A stretch of 64,000 nucleotides of DNA from Parelaphostrongylus tenuis. Taxonomy: Eukaryota > Nematoda > Chromadorea > Rhabditida > Metastrongylidae. Position 1 is the first letter of the stretch; every line of letters begins with the position of its first letter. The position numbers and the translations under genes were made by a program. The DNA is taken from positions 1 through 64,000 of the forward strand of contig JAHQIW010000425.1 of the NCBI GenBank assembly GCA_019055375.1, read 5' to 3'. Below are positions 47,114 through 57,638 of the stretch, one piece after another. The notes beneath the pieces were generated by a model, which was given only the letters and a program-made list of their open reading frames with translations, had not been told where the DNA came from and did no database searches.

Positions 47114-50100
47114 ATGACAGTTGAGGAGGCGCTTCGAAAAGAACAAAACAAGGCCGTTTTGTCGATTCAGAGTCATGTCGTCCATGGTTACGCGGGGAAT
47201 AAAGCCTCCGTATTCCCACTTCAGGTCTGCTCAATCGCTGCTTCTGGTCGCCTTCATTTTCGATTGCCAATACATATGTATACTCATTGTTATCCGTGAA
47301 TATTGAGTAGATTGATGTGCAAAAACTTTTGCGTCAGATTCGGATTCGAACCCACACTTCACCGTGTCCGCCGGGGTTCATGCTCAACCTTTCCACTACC
47401 GACGCCCGTTTTGAGCAGCGCTTGAGTACACGCCCTCGGATAGGATGGTATGTGGGTTCGAATCCCACCCGACGCAAAAGTTTTTGCATAACACTCTACA
47501 TCATTCGCGTATATTGTGTCATTCATACCATTGCTACAGGCGGTTAAATAAAGTGAATTCTGTTTGCGTAGATTCTTTCATACTCGACGGCGTCGACAAA
47601 TGAAGGAAACCATCCCCTTTGGTGGACAAGAGTTTTTTCACAGGATTGTGAGTAGTCATTCCATAGTCTAACTCTTTCGGGGCTGTGGACCCACCTCCTC
47701 TGCATCTCTAACGCCCAGCTTCGCAACGCTGGACGGTCTGCTCCACCTCCTCTGCCACTCGTAACCCAGCGTGGAAACGCATTGATTGTATTGGTGTATT
47801 ATTTCAGTTGTATTATTGTCGTTATTTTCCTGCTTATAACAACATAATATATCTACATATAACATAACATAGGAAAAGTAACAATAATACAATCGAAAAT
47901 ACTATATTGATACATTCAGTGCTCTCCCACGCTGGGGGTTAGAGAGGCAGAGAAGGTGGGTCAATGGTCTCGAAAGGTTTAAATCTCAGGCTATTGCGCT
48001 ACGTGCCCCTTTTTTGAAGAGGCCTTTGAAGAACGCTCTAGCAGAAAGAGAGCTCTTGTAGTTCACATACGCATATTTTCGTGGGACAGAACTCTTACCT
48101 CGCCTTACAAGTAATCATTCAATAGCTTGAATCGCGACGATTTCAACGCTGTACATGTTTTCTAAAAAGACCGCTTTACCGCAGTGTAGCAGGGAAAGTA
48201 AGATTAAGTTCCACATACGCGGCGCATTGCTCATCAACTGGCGTGTGGGGTGTTGCTTGCGTGGATCGATACTCGAGGAATCGATCGCTGGCGAGACCCA
48301 CATGTAGAAGGCGATTTTTGTCATTTAAATGAGGATTTCTTCTCCGCTTTGATAGAAAACTCTAGATGAAACGTATGACTCTCACACTACAAGATTTCCT
48401 CTACACTTCATATGCTTTGTGTGCTTCAGTGAAGTAGCAGTAAAAGCGCGCGATCGGTGTGAAATATAATTTCATTTTGAATGCTTTGGCGCCATAAAAA
48501 GTTCTTTTAAAAGAACGCTTCGTAGCGCAGTAGCTAAAGACTTAAGCTTCCGAATGATTACTAACACGTGTCGAAAAGTTCTTGTCCAGCGAAAGAGACC
48601 GTTTCTTCATTCGTTTCCTTCTGACAGAAAAAAAAACTGTTGAGTGATATGCAAAACTTTCGACCTCGGACGAGTAACGAAGCCGCATCTCACTCATTCC
48701 GGAGGCGGGTAGGCGGTGGTGGTTGAGTGATCAGAGATACCTGATGCAGGGTCGATCGTCCCGCCTCGCCTGTGTTACTATCGTCGTGTTGATTGTCGAG
48801 AGGCTCATCTGAACACCAATAATACTTCCATTTTTTCCCATTGCTTGAAGGAGTACTCCAGTGGGTTCCGCTGGCTACGACCTCCTTCTCCTACCCCTCT
48901 ACATTCCCAGGCAATCAATAACGAACACCTCACTTAACGCCTCAGCCTCGCTATCCTCGAAGCTGCAGGGATACGTGCTGATCAGTATTCTCGACGTTCG
49001 TGAGGAGAATGAGATCTTTAAGCTAGCGAGGAGACGGATCGAATGCTGGAAGTACTGAGATGTGCACAGTATCATTTTAATACGGGTCATTCAACTTAAA
49101 ATATTAAATGAATTAATTTAATAGGAATTTTTTATCAAATGTGCAATTACTTTTATCTATTAGCTACTGATAGTGAATGTTTCTATCCATGAAAAAAGTC
49201 GTCATTTCAGCTGAACGGGTTCGAGGTAGATCCGATCAACAGTGTTCAATTCAGCAACCACGCGGGTAACGTCGAGTTCTTGACTCTGCCTAAAAGTGAT
49301 TCGCTTGACTAACCTCTTTATGTTCTTTTCTTGCAAGCTACACGTTTGCTTTATTCTTAGGAAATGCTTCACGGCTTTTTTCAGGAATGAATTTGTAGGT
49401 GGTGGTGGTAATCTTTCAGGATATAAATATGTGAAAGGACAGAGACTCACGAACGTCGAGTTAACTGAATTGTATGATGGCCTGAAGCTCAACGCTATCA
49501 ATGAGTATTCATTTATACTTACAGGTTCGTTGTTTACAAGCTGTTTTTCTTTCAATTTCAAGATTTCAAGGTGCATGTTCATTTCTGCTGCTCTGGGATT
49601 TCCCACGTGTTCAGTAACATCTCACAAATGGCTCTTATCCTTCAAATCAAATCGTTTAGTATGAAGAGCATGATAACTGTCATTAAGCAATGAACTATCC
49701 GTTGCACAGCTTCAAAAGAGAGCTTTGAAAATTACGAAAATGTTTGTATAGTAAGGGAGAGCGAGAGGCGAGAGAGAGAGAGGGAGAGGGAGAGGATTAG
49801 GGAAATGAGAGAGAGAGAGAGAGAGAGAGAGGGGAGTGAGAGTAGGGAGAGTGAGAGAGAGGAAGAGGAAGAAATGGATTACTTCAACAATTTTGCACCA
49901 TTTAGTAAGCAATGGATTGTTGGGGCAAGAATTTCTTATCATAGAGGTTATCCTTTAACTTTTTTTGAACTTTTGAAAACGTTCTTCAAATACCCTTTGA
50001 CATTTTGAGTATAGTGTAGTATAATTTAGTTTTTTTCAGGTTTCTAGTAAGTGTTATTCTGAAAGAATGACATGAGAAGATCTACTCAATGTGATTTCAG

Positions 50101-53100
50101 GATACTGTGGCAATGTTGCTTTCCTAAACAAAATCGCTGATATCGTTAAGGACCTCAAAACAACAATCCGTCTATAATCTTTGGTCAGTTTGATACTCGT
50201 TCTTCTGTCACTGTTACAAAATTATACCTTTATTTCGAGTGCTTTGTTTAGACCACGCTCAAATTTCAATATATCCTTTCATTATTGTTTGAGCCAACTT
50301 GCCATGTGGTCTGGTAAGGGCTCTTGTACAGCCCGATACACGTGTTTCGTCCTTACATAGAGGACAAAACATAATAAAGGTATAATTATGATAAAAGTAC
50401 CAGCCAATGAGCAATCGAGTGCACAACACTCTGTGTTAGGTGAATGTTTCACTTGACATAGAGTGTAAAGCGTACGTCTTCGATGACTCTCTATAAGGAG
50501 TGTAAGGCTCCCGAGAGAACTGACTATAAAAAGATCGAAAGACGACGGGTTCTGCCCGACTGACGAGTCTGTAAGGACGAAACACGTGTATCGGACTGTT
50601 GCAAAAATTGCTGAGAATTGGATCTCGATCCATAAAGCAAGCACCAGCTTTTTGAAATCAGTTCTGTACATAAGTAGATGAGCTGTTTTTTGAAGGATCG
50701 ATGGTACTTTTCGGTTATAAGGTAGCAAATGAGTAGTTGGCCTCATTCGCTGTACAAGAATTCTTCATAGGAGTGTTAGTAATCATTCGATAGCTTGGAT
50801 CTGTGGCTGGAGCCTTACGTGGTGGTTTTTTCAAAAGACCCTTTCATAAAGCTGTAAAATCCAAGGTTTATGTTCTACATCACCGCGCGCCTTCATGTAT
50901 ATCATGCTTATAATTCGCTGGAAGAACGAAAAGCAGTATGTGAACGTGTAGAGAAAATCTCGCAGTATCTGAGGCGTTTTTTATGCAGTTTCTTTCAGGG
51001 CGGAGAAAAATTTTCTAATTGAATAGTAAGTCACACACCACATCTCCACCCATCAGGTCATCGGTCTATCCCCCTACCCTCCTTTCATAGATTAACCGGT
51101 AAACAAGCCGACGAATATTGAATTCGATCTTATTTCCCTACTACACTGCAGTGAAACGGCCTTTCCATAAAATTAGCACAGCGTTAAAATCATTGAAACT
51201 TACACTATCGAATGATCACTGTTAGTCTGAAGGAAGAGTTCTGTCTGACGAGGTGTAAGGCACTAATGTTTTCTTTCTCCTACAGCGCTATCAAAAGAGC
51301 TCTTCCAAAAAGCAAGCACATTTTTGAGTTCAAGGTGACTTGTGCTATCGATAGAGTGCTAGCAATCTAAGGGAGAGTTTTGTCCAGCGAAATATAAGCG
51401 AGGTAAGAAAAAAATGCATGGTCGTGTGAAACATATTTCATTTTGGATTTTTGTAGCATTATAAAAAGGTGTTTCAAAAAACCGGCCACGGAGGGCTCTA
51501 ACCAGAGAATCAAGCTTTCAAGTAATCACTAACACTCCTGTGAAAAAATCTTGTACAACGAATGAGATCGAATGCTTGTTTGTTCCTTTACAACCGAAAA
51601 GTATCGGATCGACGCTCATTAAACCTCGGCATGAAAATGATAATTATTTTACAGAATGACCTTTTCTGTATAACACTTGTTCGAGATTCGTCTACCTTCT
51701 TCCGAGCGATGCCTAACGTTTCGGTGATTTCTCCTATCTCTGAGCTGCTAAACATCTTACGTGGTCTCTATTTATGCTTTAGCGGCTCTGAGAAAGGCGA
51801 AATCGCCGAAACGTTAGTTATCGTTCTAAAGAAGATAAATCAGTCTTGAACAAGCGTTGTATGGAAAAAGGCAGTTCGTGAGATAAGCTATTCATTATCC
51901 GAATTATCTTGGTCACTTTCAGTGTGTGATCCCGTTATGGGAGACAACGGGAAATACGTGAGTTTTTCTGCCATTTGTACTTCTTTTAAATATGCCCAAT
52001 CTAACCATAATAGTGCAGCTTTTCAGTATGTTCCTAAGGAGCTTCTACCTATCTATAAAGAATTGATCGTGCCTTTAGCTGATACCTTAACGCCTAACGC
52101 TTTTGAATTAGGGTACGTGAAATTGTTGATTTCTAGATGATTGATTTGTTTCTTGTTGATTTCTTATAGTGAGTTGGTAGGCTTCCGTATAACTAACGAA
52201 GAGGAATGCCTTCGTGGTATGGACGTCATCCACAAGCTGGGCGTCACAAATATTGTTGTAACAAGCGGTGTTGAAGCAAGTGACGGACCCGATACCCTTA
52301 CCTGTTACGCGAGCACAAAAGGTCTTTTTTTTTCGTCTTTCTCATTCTGCTTATGTTTTGTTCTATCTTTCCTTCTCCAATTTCTCCTTGACGGATGGAC
52401 TTCACTAACAGTTTGTTCGATTGATTTTGCCACGATCGCCATTTTAATTTATGAATTCGTAAATGGCCACTTTTTAAGCAGGTGAAAATGGCAATATACG
52501 TCGGTATCGGTTTCGATTCCCACGTTTGGAAGGACAATTTGTTGGTACTGGCGACGTTTTCACGTCGTTGTTAATTGTTTGGCTGACCAATTGCAATAAT
52601 GACATATGCGAAGCGGTTGGTCGTGTACTAGGCTCCATGCAAGGGCTTATACGCAGGACTAGCAAGTATGCACAAGGTTAGTTCAAGATATCTTTCAAAT
52701 AGTTTTTATTAGCTGGACATGATATCTCTTGAATACTTCCCGAGATCTGCGAGATCAGAGTTAAATGCGTCGACCAGAATCAATTTAAATTCCTAATTAT
52801 CAGGAATTCCTGTAAACTACCATAGACAAAATGGCTTGGGTGCCATCCAACAGACATGACGTCAATTCGAGATCTATTTTATGGCCCAATACCAAGAGGT
52901 CCAATGATTAAGTAAGAGGTGACAAAGTTCAAAGAAGGAACTGTGGCAAAGTCACGTAAGCTGAAGGTTTGCTATTTCCATTCCGAAGCGCTGTTGTGAA
53001 GAAGTAAATACCACAATCAAGTCTTGCAGTTATTTATGTTAAACCCTCAGACCAGATGTTCAATCCTTCCACTCTCCTTCAACTAAGCCGGTCTGCTGAA

Positions 53101-53943
53101 CAGTACATGTACACAGCGGAAACGGGTATAGATATCACTTATGCCTGTCAAGTTAATCGATTTACTTGATTATATATCAAGGATGACAATTGCAAGACAA
53201 GCATGATGCACATGTACATGGAGTGTGATGAATGACTTTAATAGATCGCTTCCTCATATAGAATGTGATGGAAAGAATTGTATCTATTCATGTTTCAATG
53301 TCAATCCACCATCACCTCCTTTTCCTAATGATTTAGCGATTGATTTGAGGTGACTTAAGAGTGTTCCTGACGTCGGACTTCAATGTACAGCCGGGAGTTT
53401 CATCCTCACAGCAGAGTTTCCTGAGCTGAGAAGCAGTCACTCATTTCCATCAGGAAGTCTAGCAAACAATATATCATTATCAAAGATCGCCACTGTCCTA
53501 TTATGAAATTGGTAGCAAGGTGGTAAATTCCTCTCTGATTCACAAGAATAAGCAAATGTATGTGGTGTTAAACGTGAAGGGGCTTCTAGATAGGCTGATT
53601 TCGGGGCTTTAAGGAACAGTAAACCTCGTCTATCTACGATCTACCCTTGATACCCAATATACTTGGTGCTCGTCTACGAGGTCTGGCGGTGACGCAACTG
53701 CAGAAAGGTGATCAAATCTCGGTTGCAATGAGAAGTCAATAGAACCGGACCAAGTTATCACAAGTCGTTCTTCTTGCTTTACATTTACAAAACACCAGAA
53801 CAGTTTTTTCTCTTTTTGGAGGACAAGTTATTCTTTTAGCACAAGTCGAATGCAACTCAAGAAAGGCATGTGAATTGAGGCTGATAGAGTCACGTTTGGA
53901 CCTCTTAAGGCCGGAGTCTGTCATTCGAGGAGAGCCGTTATAG
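47114..53943 (+). CDS. Pyridoxal kinase (nine exons, one frameshift in exon 4)
   Basis: This enzyme phosphorylates pyridoxal, pyridoxine and pyridoxamine with ATP in the cytosol (vitamin B6 salvage). Exons are 47114-47224, 49211-49265, 49420-49524, 50101-50183, 51923-51957, 52027-52112, 52170-52321, 52482-52676 and 53840-53943; all phases agree and the predicted length is about 308 residues, against 312 in human. Hallmarks are [18 protein letters not shown] (substrate-binding start), [66 protein letters not shown] with the catalytic aspartate, and the C-terminal [17 protein letters not shown]. In exon 4 the run of four A at 50157-50160 is one base short: frame is lost between IVKDLK and NNNPSIIF. 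This is either an assembly indel or an inactivating mutation. A trans-splice-like acceptor (TTTTTAG) lies at 47067. Introns 1 and 4 are full of repeats. Confidence 0.92.
47315..47500. repeat. Inverted pair of tRNA-like units (SINE family C) in intron 1
   Basis: On the - strand, 47331-47410 has paired ends GCGTCGG and CTGACGC and a perfect B box GGGTTCGAATCC. On the + strand, 47402-47480 has B box GGGTTCGAATCCC and ends CCCGACGC. Both are flanked by a run GCAAAAACTTTTGCG or AAAGTTTTTGCATAAC, shared also with the copy at 62990-63080. Confidence 0.6.
48085..48595. mobile_element. Fold-back (MITE-like) element in intron 1
   Basis: The left end (ACAGAACTCTTACC, then AAGTAATCATTCAATAGCTT) and the right end read in reverse (GACAAGAACTTTTCGACACG, then AGTAATCATTCGGAAGCTT) are imperfect inverted repeats. 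No coding sequence inside. The same ends recur at 50745-51565. Confidence 0.55.
48650..48870 (-). repeat. Truncated family B SINE joined to an RTE 3' tail
   Basis: The piece 48650-48708 matches the B-box end of family B (TTCGACCTCGGACGAG in + orientation), and then breaks into a sequence matching the RTE 3' end (CAGTGGGTTC, and the segment with CATTTTTTCCCATTGC). The junction shows one element inserted into or copied with the other. Confidence 0.5.
49757..49873. repeat. GA-rich microsatellite in intron 3
   Basis: Alternating GA with GGGA interruptions, strongly purine-biased on the + strand. The open frames on it are artefacts of the repeat. Confidence 0.95.
50317..50365 (-). ncRNA. Half hammerhead ribozyme copy, antisense in intron 4
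   Basis: On the - strand a stem GTCCT(CTATGTA)AGGAC is followed by GAAA, the palindrome ACACGTGT, the cleavage A and TCGGGC, then TGTACAAGAGCCC, which match the 3' half of the family. The CTGANGA half and helix I 5' strand are absent, so it cannot cleave. Downstream the family sequence continues to about 50282 (ACCAGACCACATGGCA). Confidence 0.7.
50554..50596 (+). ncRNA. Hammerhead ribozyme in intron 4, sense to pyridoxal kinase
   Basis: Helix I is GCCCGA (50554-50559) with TCGGAC (50591-50596), one A-C mismatch. The core is CTGACGA (50560-50566). Helix II is GTCT(GTAA)GGAC (50567-50578) with a GNRA loop. GAAA lies at 50579-50582, helix III is the palindrome ACACGTGT (50582-50589), and the cleavage nucleotide is A50590 after GT. 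All core positions are intact. The palindromic helix III has no loop and would favour a dimer, as in retrozymes. The upstream region (TTTCACTTGACATAG at about 50450, and ATCGAAAG at 50534-50541) aligns with the 10.1 and 29.6-kb copies. Cleavage would cut the intron, not the exon. Confidence 0.8.
50745..51565. mobile_element. Fold-back element with ~110-bp inverted ends in intron 4
   Basis: The left end (TGTACAAGAATTCTTCATAG, then GGAGTGTTAGTAATCATTC, then CTGGAGCCTTACGTGG) is closely mirrored by the right end read in reverse (TGTACAAGATTTTTTCACAG, then GGAGTGTTAGTGATTACTT, then TTAGAGCCCTCCGTGG). Further inverted pieces (51150-51420) lie inside. No transposase is encoded, so it depends on another element or is dead. 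Confidence 0.65.
51711..51820. repeat. Hairpin of two Penelope-type hammerhead-like motifs
   Basis: The arms 51711-51750 and 51780-51819 are inverted with about 34 of 40 positions matching, spacer 29 nt. The + arm reads GGCT, CTGAGAA (consensus CTGANGA, so one core G is A), helix II GGCGA/TCGCC, GAAACGTT, then AGTT, which pairs with GGCT by wobbles. This is the minimal hammerhead layout of Penelope-like elements. The - arm is more decayed. It lies in intron 4, 100 bp before exon 5. Confidence 0.6.
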
Positions 53944-54696
53944 AAATCGCTATTATAGTTCTATAGGTGTTATTGTGCAGGTTGTTATCTTATTAGAATC
54001 ATTTTATATGTTCCATCTCGTCATATCGTATCGCTCCTAATGATCTTGTTCATGTTAGATTACATATTTATTGGCTACATTTCTAGGATTAGTCATGTGA
54101 TACACTACTGAATGTCACTTGTTGCCGTTTGATATAAAACATTTCATTGACAAATTTGAATAATAAGCGATCAAATAACAAAGTGATCTGATGAAAGACA
54201 TAATGGGTTTCATATTCTGTGATCGGCACCTATTGCTTGAGTAATGTTCGTAAAGCCGTCTCGTCTCAATAATTCCATTAGTTCTCTTTTTATCTGGAAC
54301 GAGTTTTGGATTATTTTGAGTTTTAAGTATAAACCTTCAATAGATTGAGAAAAAACTCTCCTACAGTGCCCATATACACAACAAATCAAACAAAAACTGC
54401 AACTGTCGTTTCAATTTCGACATATTTCGGTTAGGAATGTTCACTTTCATTTTGCGATATTAAATCTGCAGAATAGCTTCCCTATGACAGGTCCGAAAAG
54501 GGTTACTTTGAGCAAGAGAAAATACTCAAAACCATCCTCAGTAACAAGTCTGTCCAACCCCATAAGTCTAATGGGAGTTCCCCTAGTACTGTACAGAATA
54601 CATTGACGAAAAGACTGTTGTTAGTGAGAAAGTTCCCTGTTTGCTTCTCTGTACATTCGTACATCGAACTTTGACGCCTAGGGTCACCTCGCCATA
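53944..54696. other. Convergent intergenic region
   Basis: It separates the 3' ends of pyridoxal kinase (+) and the 54697-54938 exon (-). Nothing recognisable apart from A+T-rich sequence. Confidence 0.4.
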
Positions 54697-54938
54697 TTAA
54701 GGTGGAACTATTTTACGATACAATGTCATAGCTTCCGTTGAAAAGTCCAAAAAATGAGCAGGATTTGTGCAGCCATCTTCGGCCGCACTGTCGACAGAGT
54801 AGAGGTCAGCCAATAGTTCCTCAAATATGTCACCAACAGGATTGAACCCAAAATTATAGTAAGAATTCAACCAAAGCTGCCTGCTAATTGTATCTAATAT
54901 ATAGCATAGACAATGGATCACTCCATCTCGAATGGCAA
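54697..54938 (-). CDS. Terminal exon of an unidentified gene
   Basis: After an acceptor-like GTGGCCTAAG an 80-residue open segment runs to a TAA at 54697. It reads as acidic protein: AIRDGVIHCLCYILDTIS, then NFGFNPVGDIFEELLADLYS, then CTNPAHFLDFSTEAMTLYR, ending KIVPP. An alternative acceptor (TATATTAG near 54886) would shorten it. No membrane span is evident. Family not recognised. No convincing upstream exon was found, although 55020-55100 (-) is weakly coding-like. Confidence 0.45.
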
Positions 54939-54944
54939 CTTAGG

Positions 54945-56325
54945 CCACTACTTGTACGTCTGTCATTTCTATGCATCTAGTCAAACGCAGTTGGCTTTTG
55001 AGTTGATTATCATCATTAATCAGATGGATATGAGATATCATAGGATTCGCCTATGAACAAGATCCTATCATCGCCGGCGTTATGATCATGACGATCCCTC
55101 TTTTCAGACTATGACAGGAAAACAAAGATTTCCCATATTTCAGCGCCTCTGATTCATTTCAAGTTTGCTATTGCTTTTATAATAAGTCATTTTTCTCAGT
55201 AACTGTATCGAATCAAATATCGTAAGGATCAGGCAGTTTGCATAACGTTAGAAAGAGTATCGAAGCACACACGAAAGATGGTCGTTTCAGGAATTTTCAG
55301 CAAATAACGACTAAGGAAGTTTAGGCAGCAAACCATTCTTCACCACATCCAAGGAACAGAAACTTTCCAAAAAAGAGTAACTTTCATGGAACATAAAAAT
55401 AAGCAAATAGAGAACAGAAGCTAAGAAGACGAGTGATTTTCCTTATGCATTCTTCGATCCCTTATGAGACTAGCTCTCGATTTGTGTGGCGAAGAAAGAC
55501 CACTATCGGATTTGATAACATTTCGTAAGCTAAAGGAAGTCTGTTTCGGTGATTTTTTTTATTTGTTCTAATATGCGGCTATTTCACAAGCTAAGTGATT
55601 GTTCATTATCGCCTATACCACCCTGTTGGATTCCCAAGGATTGAGACAAGTTCTATCACGGTCTCGATTTTTCACTTTCGCGAGTAAATGTTTTATGCGC
55701 TTCAGTGACTGGAAAAGGATCAGATTTCTCTCCTAGGAAGTTCAAATAGAAACATAAGTGGTGGTTCTTCTATTTTGGGTTTGACACACTGTAAAATCTA
55801 GTCATTAACGGCTCCTGACCGTTAGCTGCTCTCAAGATGTCACGTGTTCACTTCATCTGAGTATCGACATTTCATTGTACACATATCCTTATCGAATTTC
55901 GGTTCTTGGCGCAGATATAAGCTTTAGATCCATTTCTTACATTTATGATAAGGAACGATCTTGACGTTCCCTTTCAATATCGCGTTCGATAATGTTGGGT
56001 GACCTTATAAGTGTTTACATAGCGACTACGTGTCCATATGTTGAGGGAAAAAAATCATGAGGTCTCAAAAGTGCACTTGAAGCCGTATTTCTTTGTCTTC
56101 TCCACTAGATTTTCAACGGTCCTGTGATCTAAGCCAAGCTGCTGGTTCCCTATTCAGGTCAAGAACCAGATTATTACTTTGACTTAAGCAATAAAATTAG
56201 AACATCCAAAGATGCTCAGTCGAACATGAGTCATAAGTAAAGGCATTCCTCATAAACATAGTTTTTTTGAAGTTCAATAAAAAAAACTTGAATTTTTCAC
56301 TATCACCACCACATGGTTATAGAAT
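54945..56325. other. No supported gene
   Basis: AT-rich with a weakly coding-like piece on - at about 55020-55100 (NAGDDRILFIGESYD) that could belong to the gene ending at 54697. Nothing else supported. Confidence 0.35.
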
Positions 56326-56329
56326 AGTA

Positions 56330-56885
56330 GGTTGGGAAAAATAGTTCTGAGAAAATGCTTGTAAAACATTCATTTATGCACCTATTACACCCGAACAAGG
56401 ACAAAACTAGTAGTCAAAGTACTCCCCTTCAACTTCAAGCACTTCCTGCCACTTCTCCGGCAAAAGATCGATTCCGCGAGCACACAAGTTCCGATCTTTT
56501 GCTGTTTGAAGAAATGAATGAACGAATTGTGCTATTTGTATATCGCTATCAAACTTTTTGTCACGCAATCATTCTCCATTAAACGAAACTTTTTTCACCT
56601 TCGGCAAACTTTGAACCACCTGTACACCATACTTTTGCCAACCGTGTCTTCTCCCCAAGCCAGATTGATGCGTTCACTTGCCACCGTTTCATTTAAACCA
56701 ACAGCCATTCGTGTATCATCAACAACCTGATTTGCTCGCTTGTTAACTCTATATTGAAATAAGTAGATAAATTATATACCAATCAACGCAGGAGGAGACG
56801 GGCTTTTAGATGAGCCCAAAAACACAAAAAAATGGCCGACATCCAAAAAAGTTACAAGCATATTCTTAGAATTTTTCTCTCAACC
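56330..56885 (-). mobile_element. Internally deleted mariner with inverted ends and TA target sites
   Basis: The left end GGTTGGGAAAAATAGTTCTG and the reverse-complemented right end (GGTTGAGAGAAAAATTCTAA) are inverted repeats of about 35 bp, each flanked by TA. The - strand keeps the HTH half (MAVGLNETVASERINLAWG, EDTVGKSMVYRWFKV) and the C-terminus (DLLPEKWQEVLEVEGEYFDY with frameshifts); the catalytic domain is deleted. It sits two bases beyond the stop of the - locus at 56888, possibly ending or altering its 3' UTR. Confidence 0.85.
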
Positions 56886-56887
56886 TA

Positions 56888-57501
56888 TTAGTTCTTGAGT
56901 GACACTATCACTTGACCGAATCCATACACTGCACTGGTGACAATCTTGCTATTGAGTAGTGAAATTTGATCATATTCTATCTCATGACTTTGAAGAGTTA
57001 CTATACATTGAAAGGGTATACTCTCACTGTGTAGAGCCTTCTTGACCACTTCTGTCCAAAAGAGAGGTGGTTCGGTGATGTTAACGCATGCATAGGATCA
57101 ATATCATTGTGATGAACTCTTTTTGAAATTCTTATGGTTGCATAATTGTCCGTGCTCCAACACTCTGCCATCCCTCGAGATTGGCTCGAGCAAAAACATT
57201 CCATGCAACAATAGCCGGTAAGTTGTGGTCGCTATAACTGTGGTCTCCGGTTTGTGGAATAAAAAGTACCAGCTAGACAAGTGACAAGTGATAACTGTTG
57301 AAGTTACGTGGTGGTTTATCGTTCACTTTGTACCATCAGATAAGAAGTGATGAATTGCCACAGTATAATGCATGAGTCCTCTCCGAGTTTTTTGATAAAG
57401 TCGTGCTGGGCTGGAATTAATGGGTGAAATGTTTGAAAAATTGTTGCTAGCTTCCATTTTGTCGACATTGTCACCGATGGAGGATAAGACAAGTTAGACA
57501 A
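56888..57501 (-). pseudogene. Frameshifted gene directly downstream of DHODH
   Basis: Exon 1 begins at an ATG (57501 or, in frame, 57468), reads KWKLATIFQTFHPLIPAQHD and IKKLGEDSCIILWQFITSYL, and ends ATG|GTACAA near 57335. After an intron of about 60 nt ending CTTGTCTAG, exon 2 reads PQTGDHSYSDHNLPAIVAWN then FARANLEGWQSVGARTI. Beyond this the protein-like signal moves to a second frame (RVHHNDIDPMHALTSPN) and then a third (ITEPPLFWTEVVKKALHSE, then YDQISLLNSKIVTSAVYGFG), ending in a stop at 56888. Two one-base shifts are therefore needed. The gap to the DHODH stop is only 138 bp on the same strand, as in nematode operons. Function unknown; pseudogene versus assembly indels is unresolved. 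Confidence 0.5.
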
Positions 57502-57638
57502 GGATGTTCATTTTCTTTAATCCTATCAGATTCTTTTGACATGATATCACAGCGGTGGTACTGTATCCGCACACTAAGGAGTCGCGGAAAGTTTATGGAG
57601 AGATAGACTCGTCCCAGGATGTCTAATTGAATTTTTAC

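Noticed and set aside
49712..50008. ORFs of 67-76 codons rich in alternating R and E or L and S
   Set aside because: They translate a GA microsatellite.
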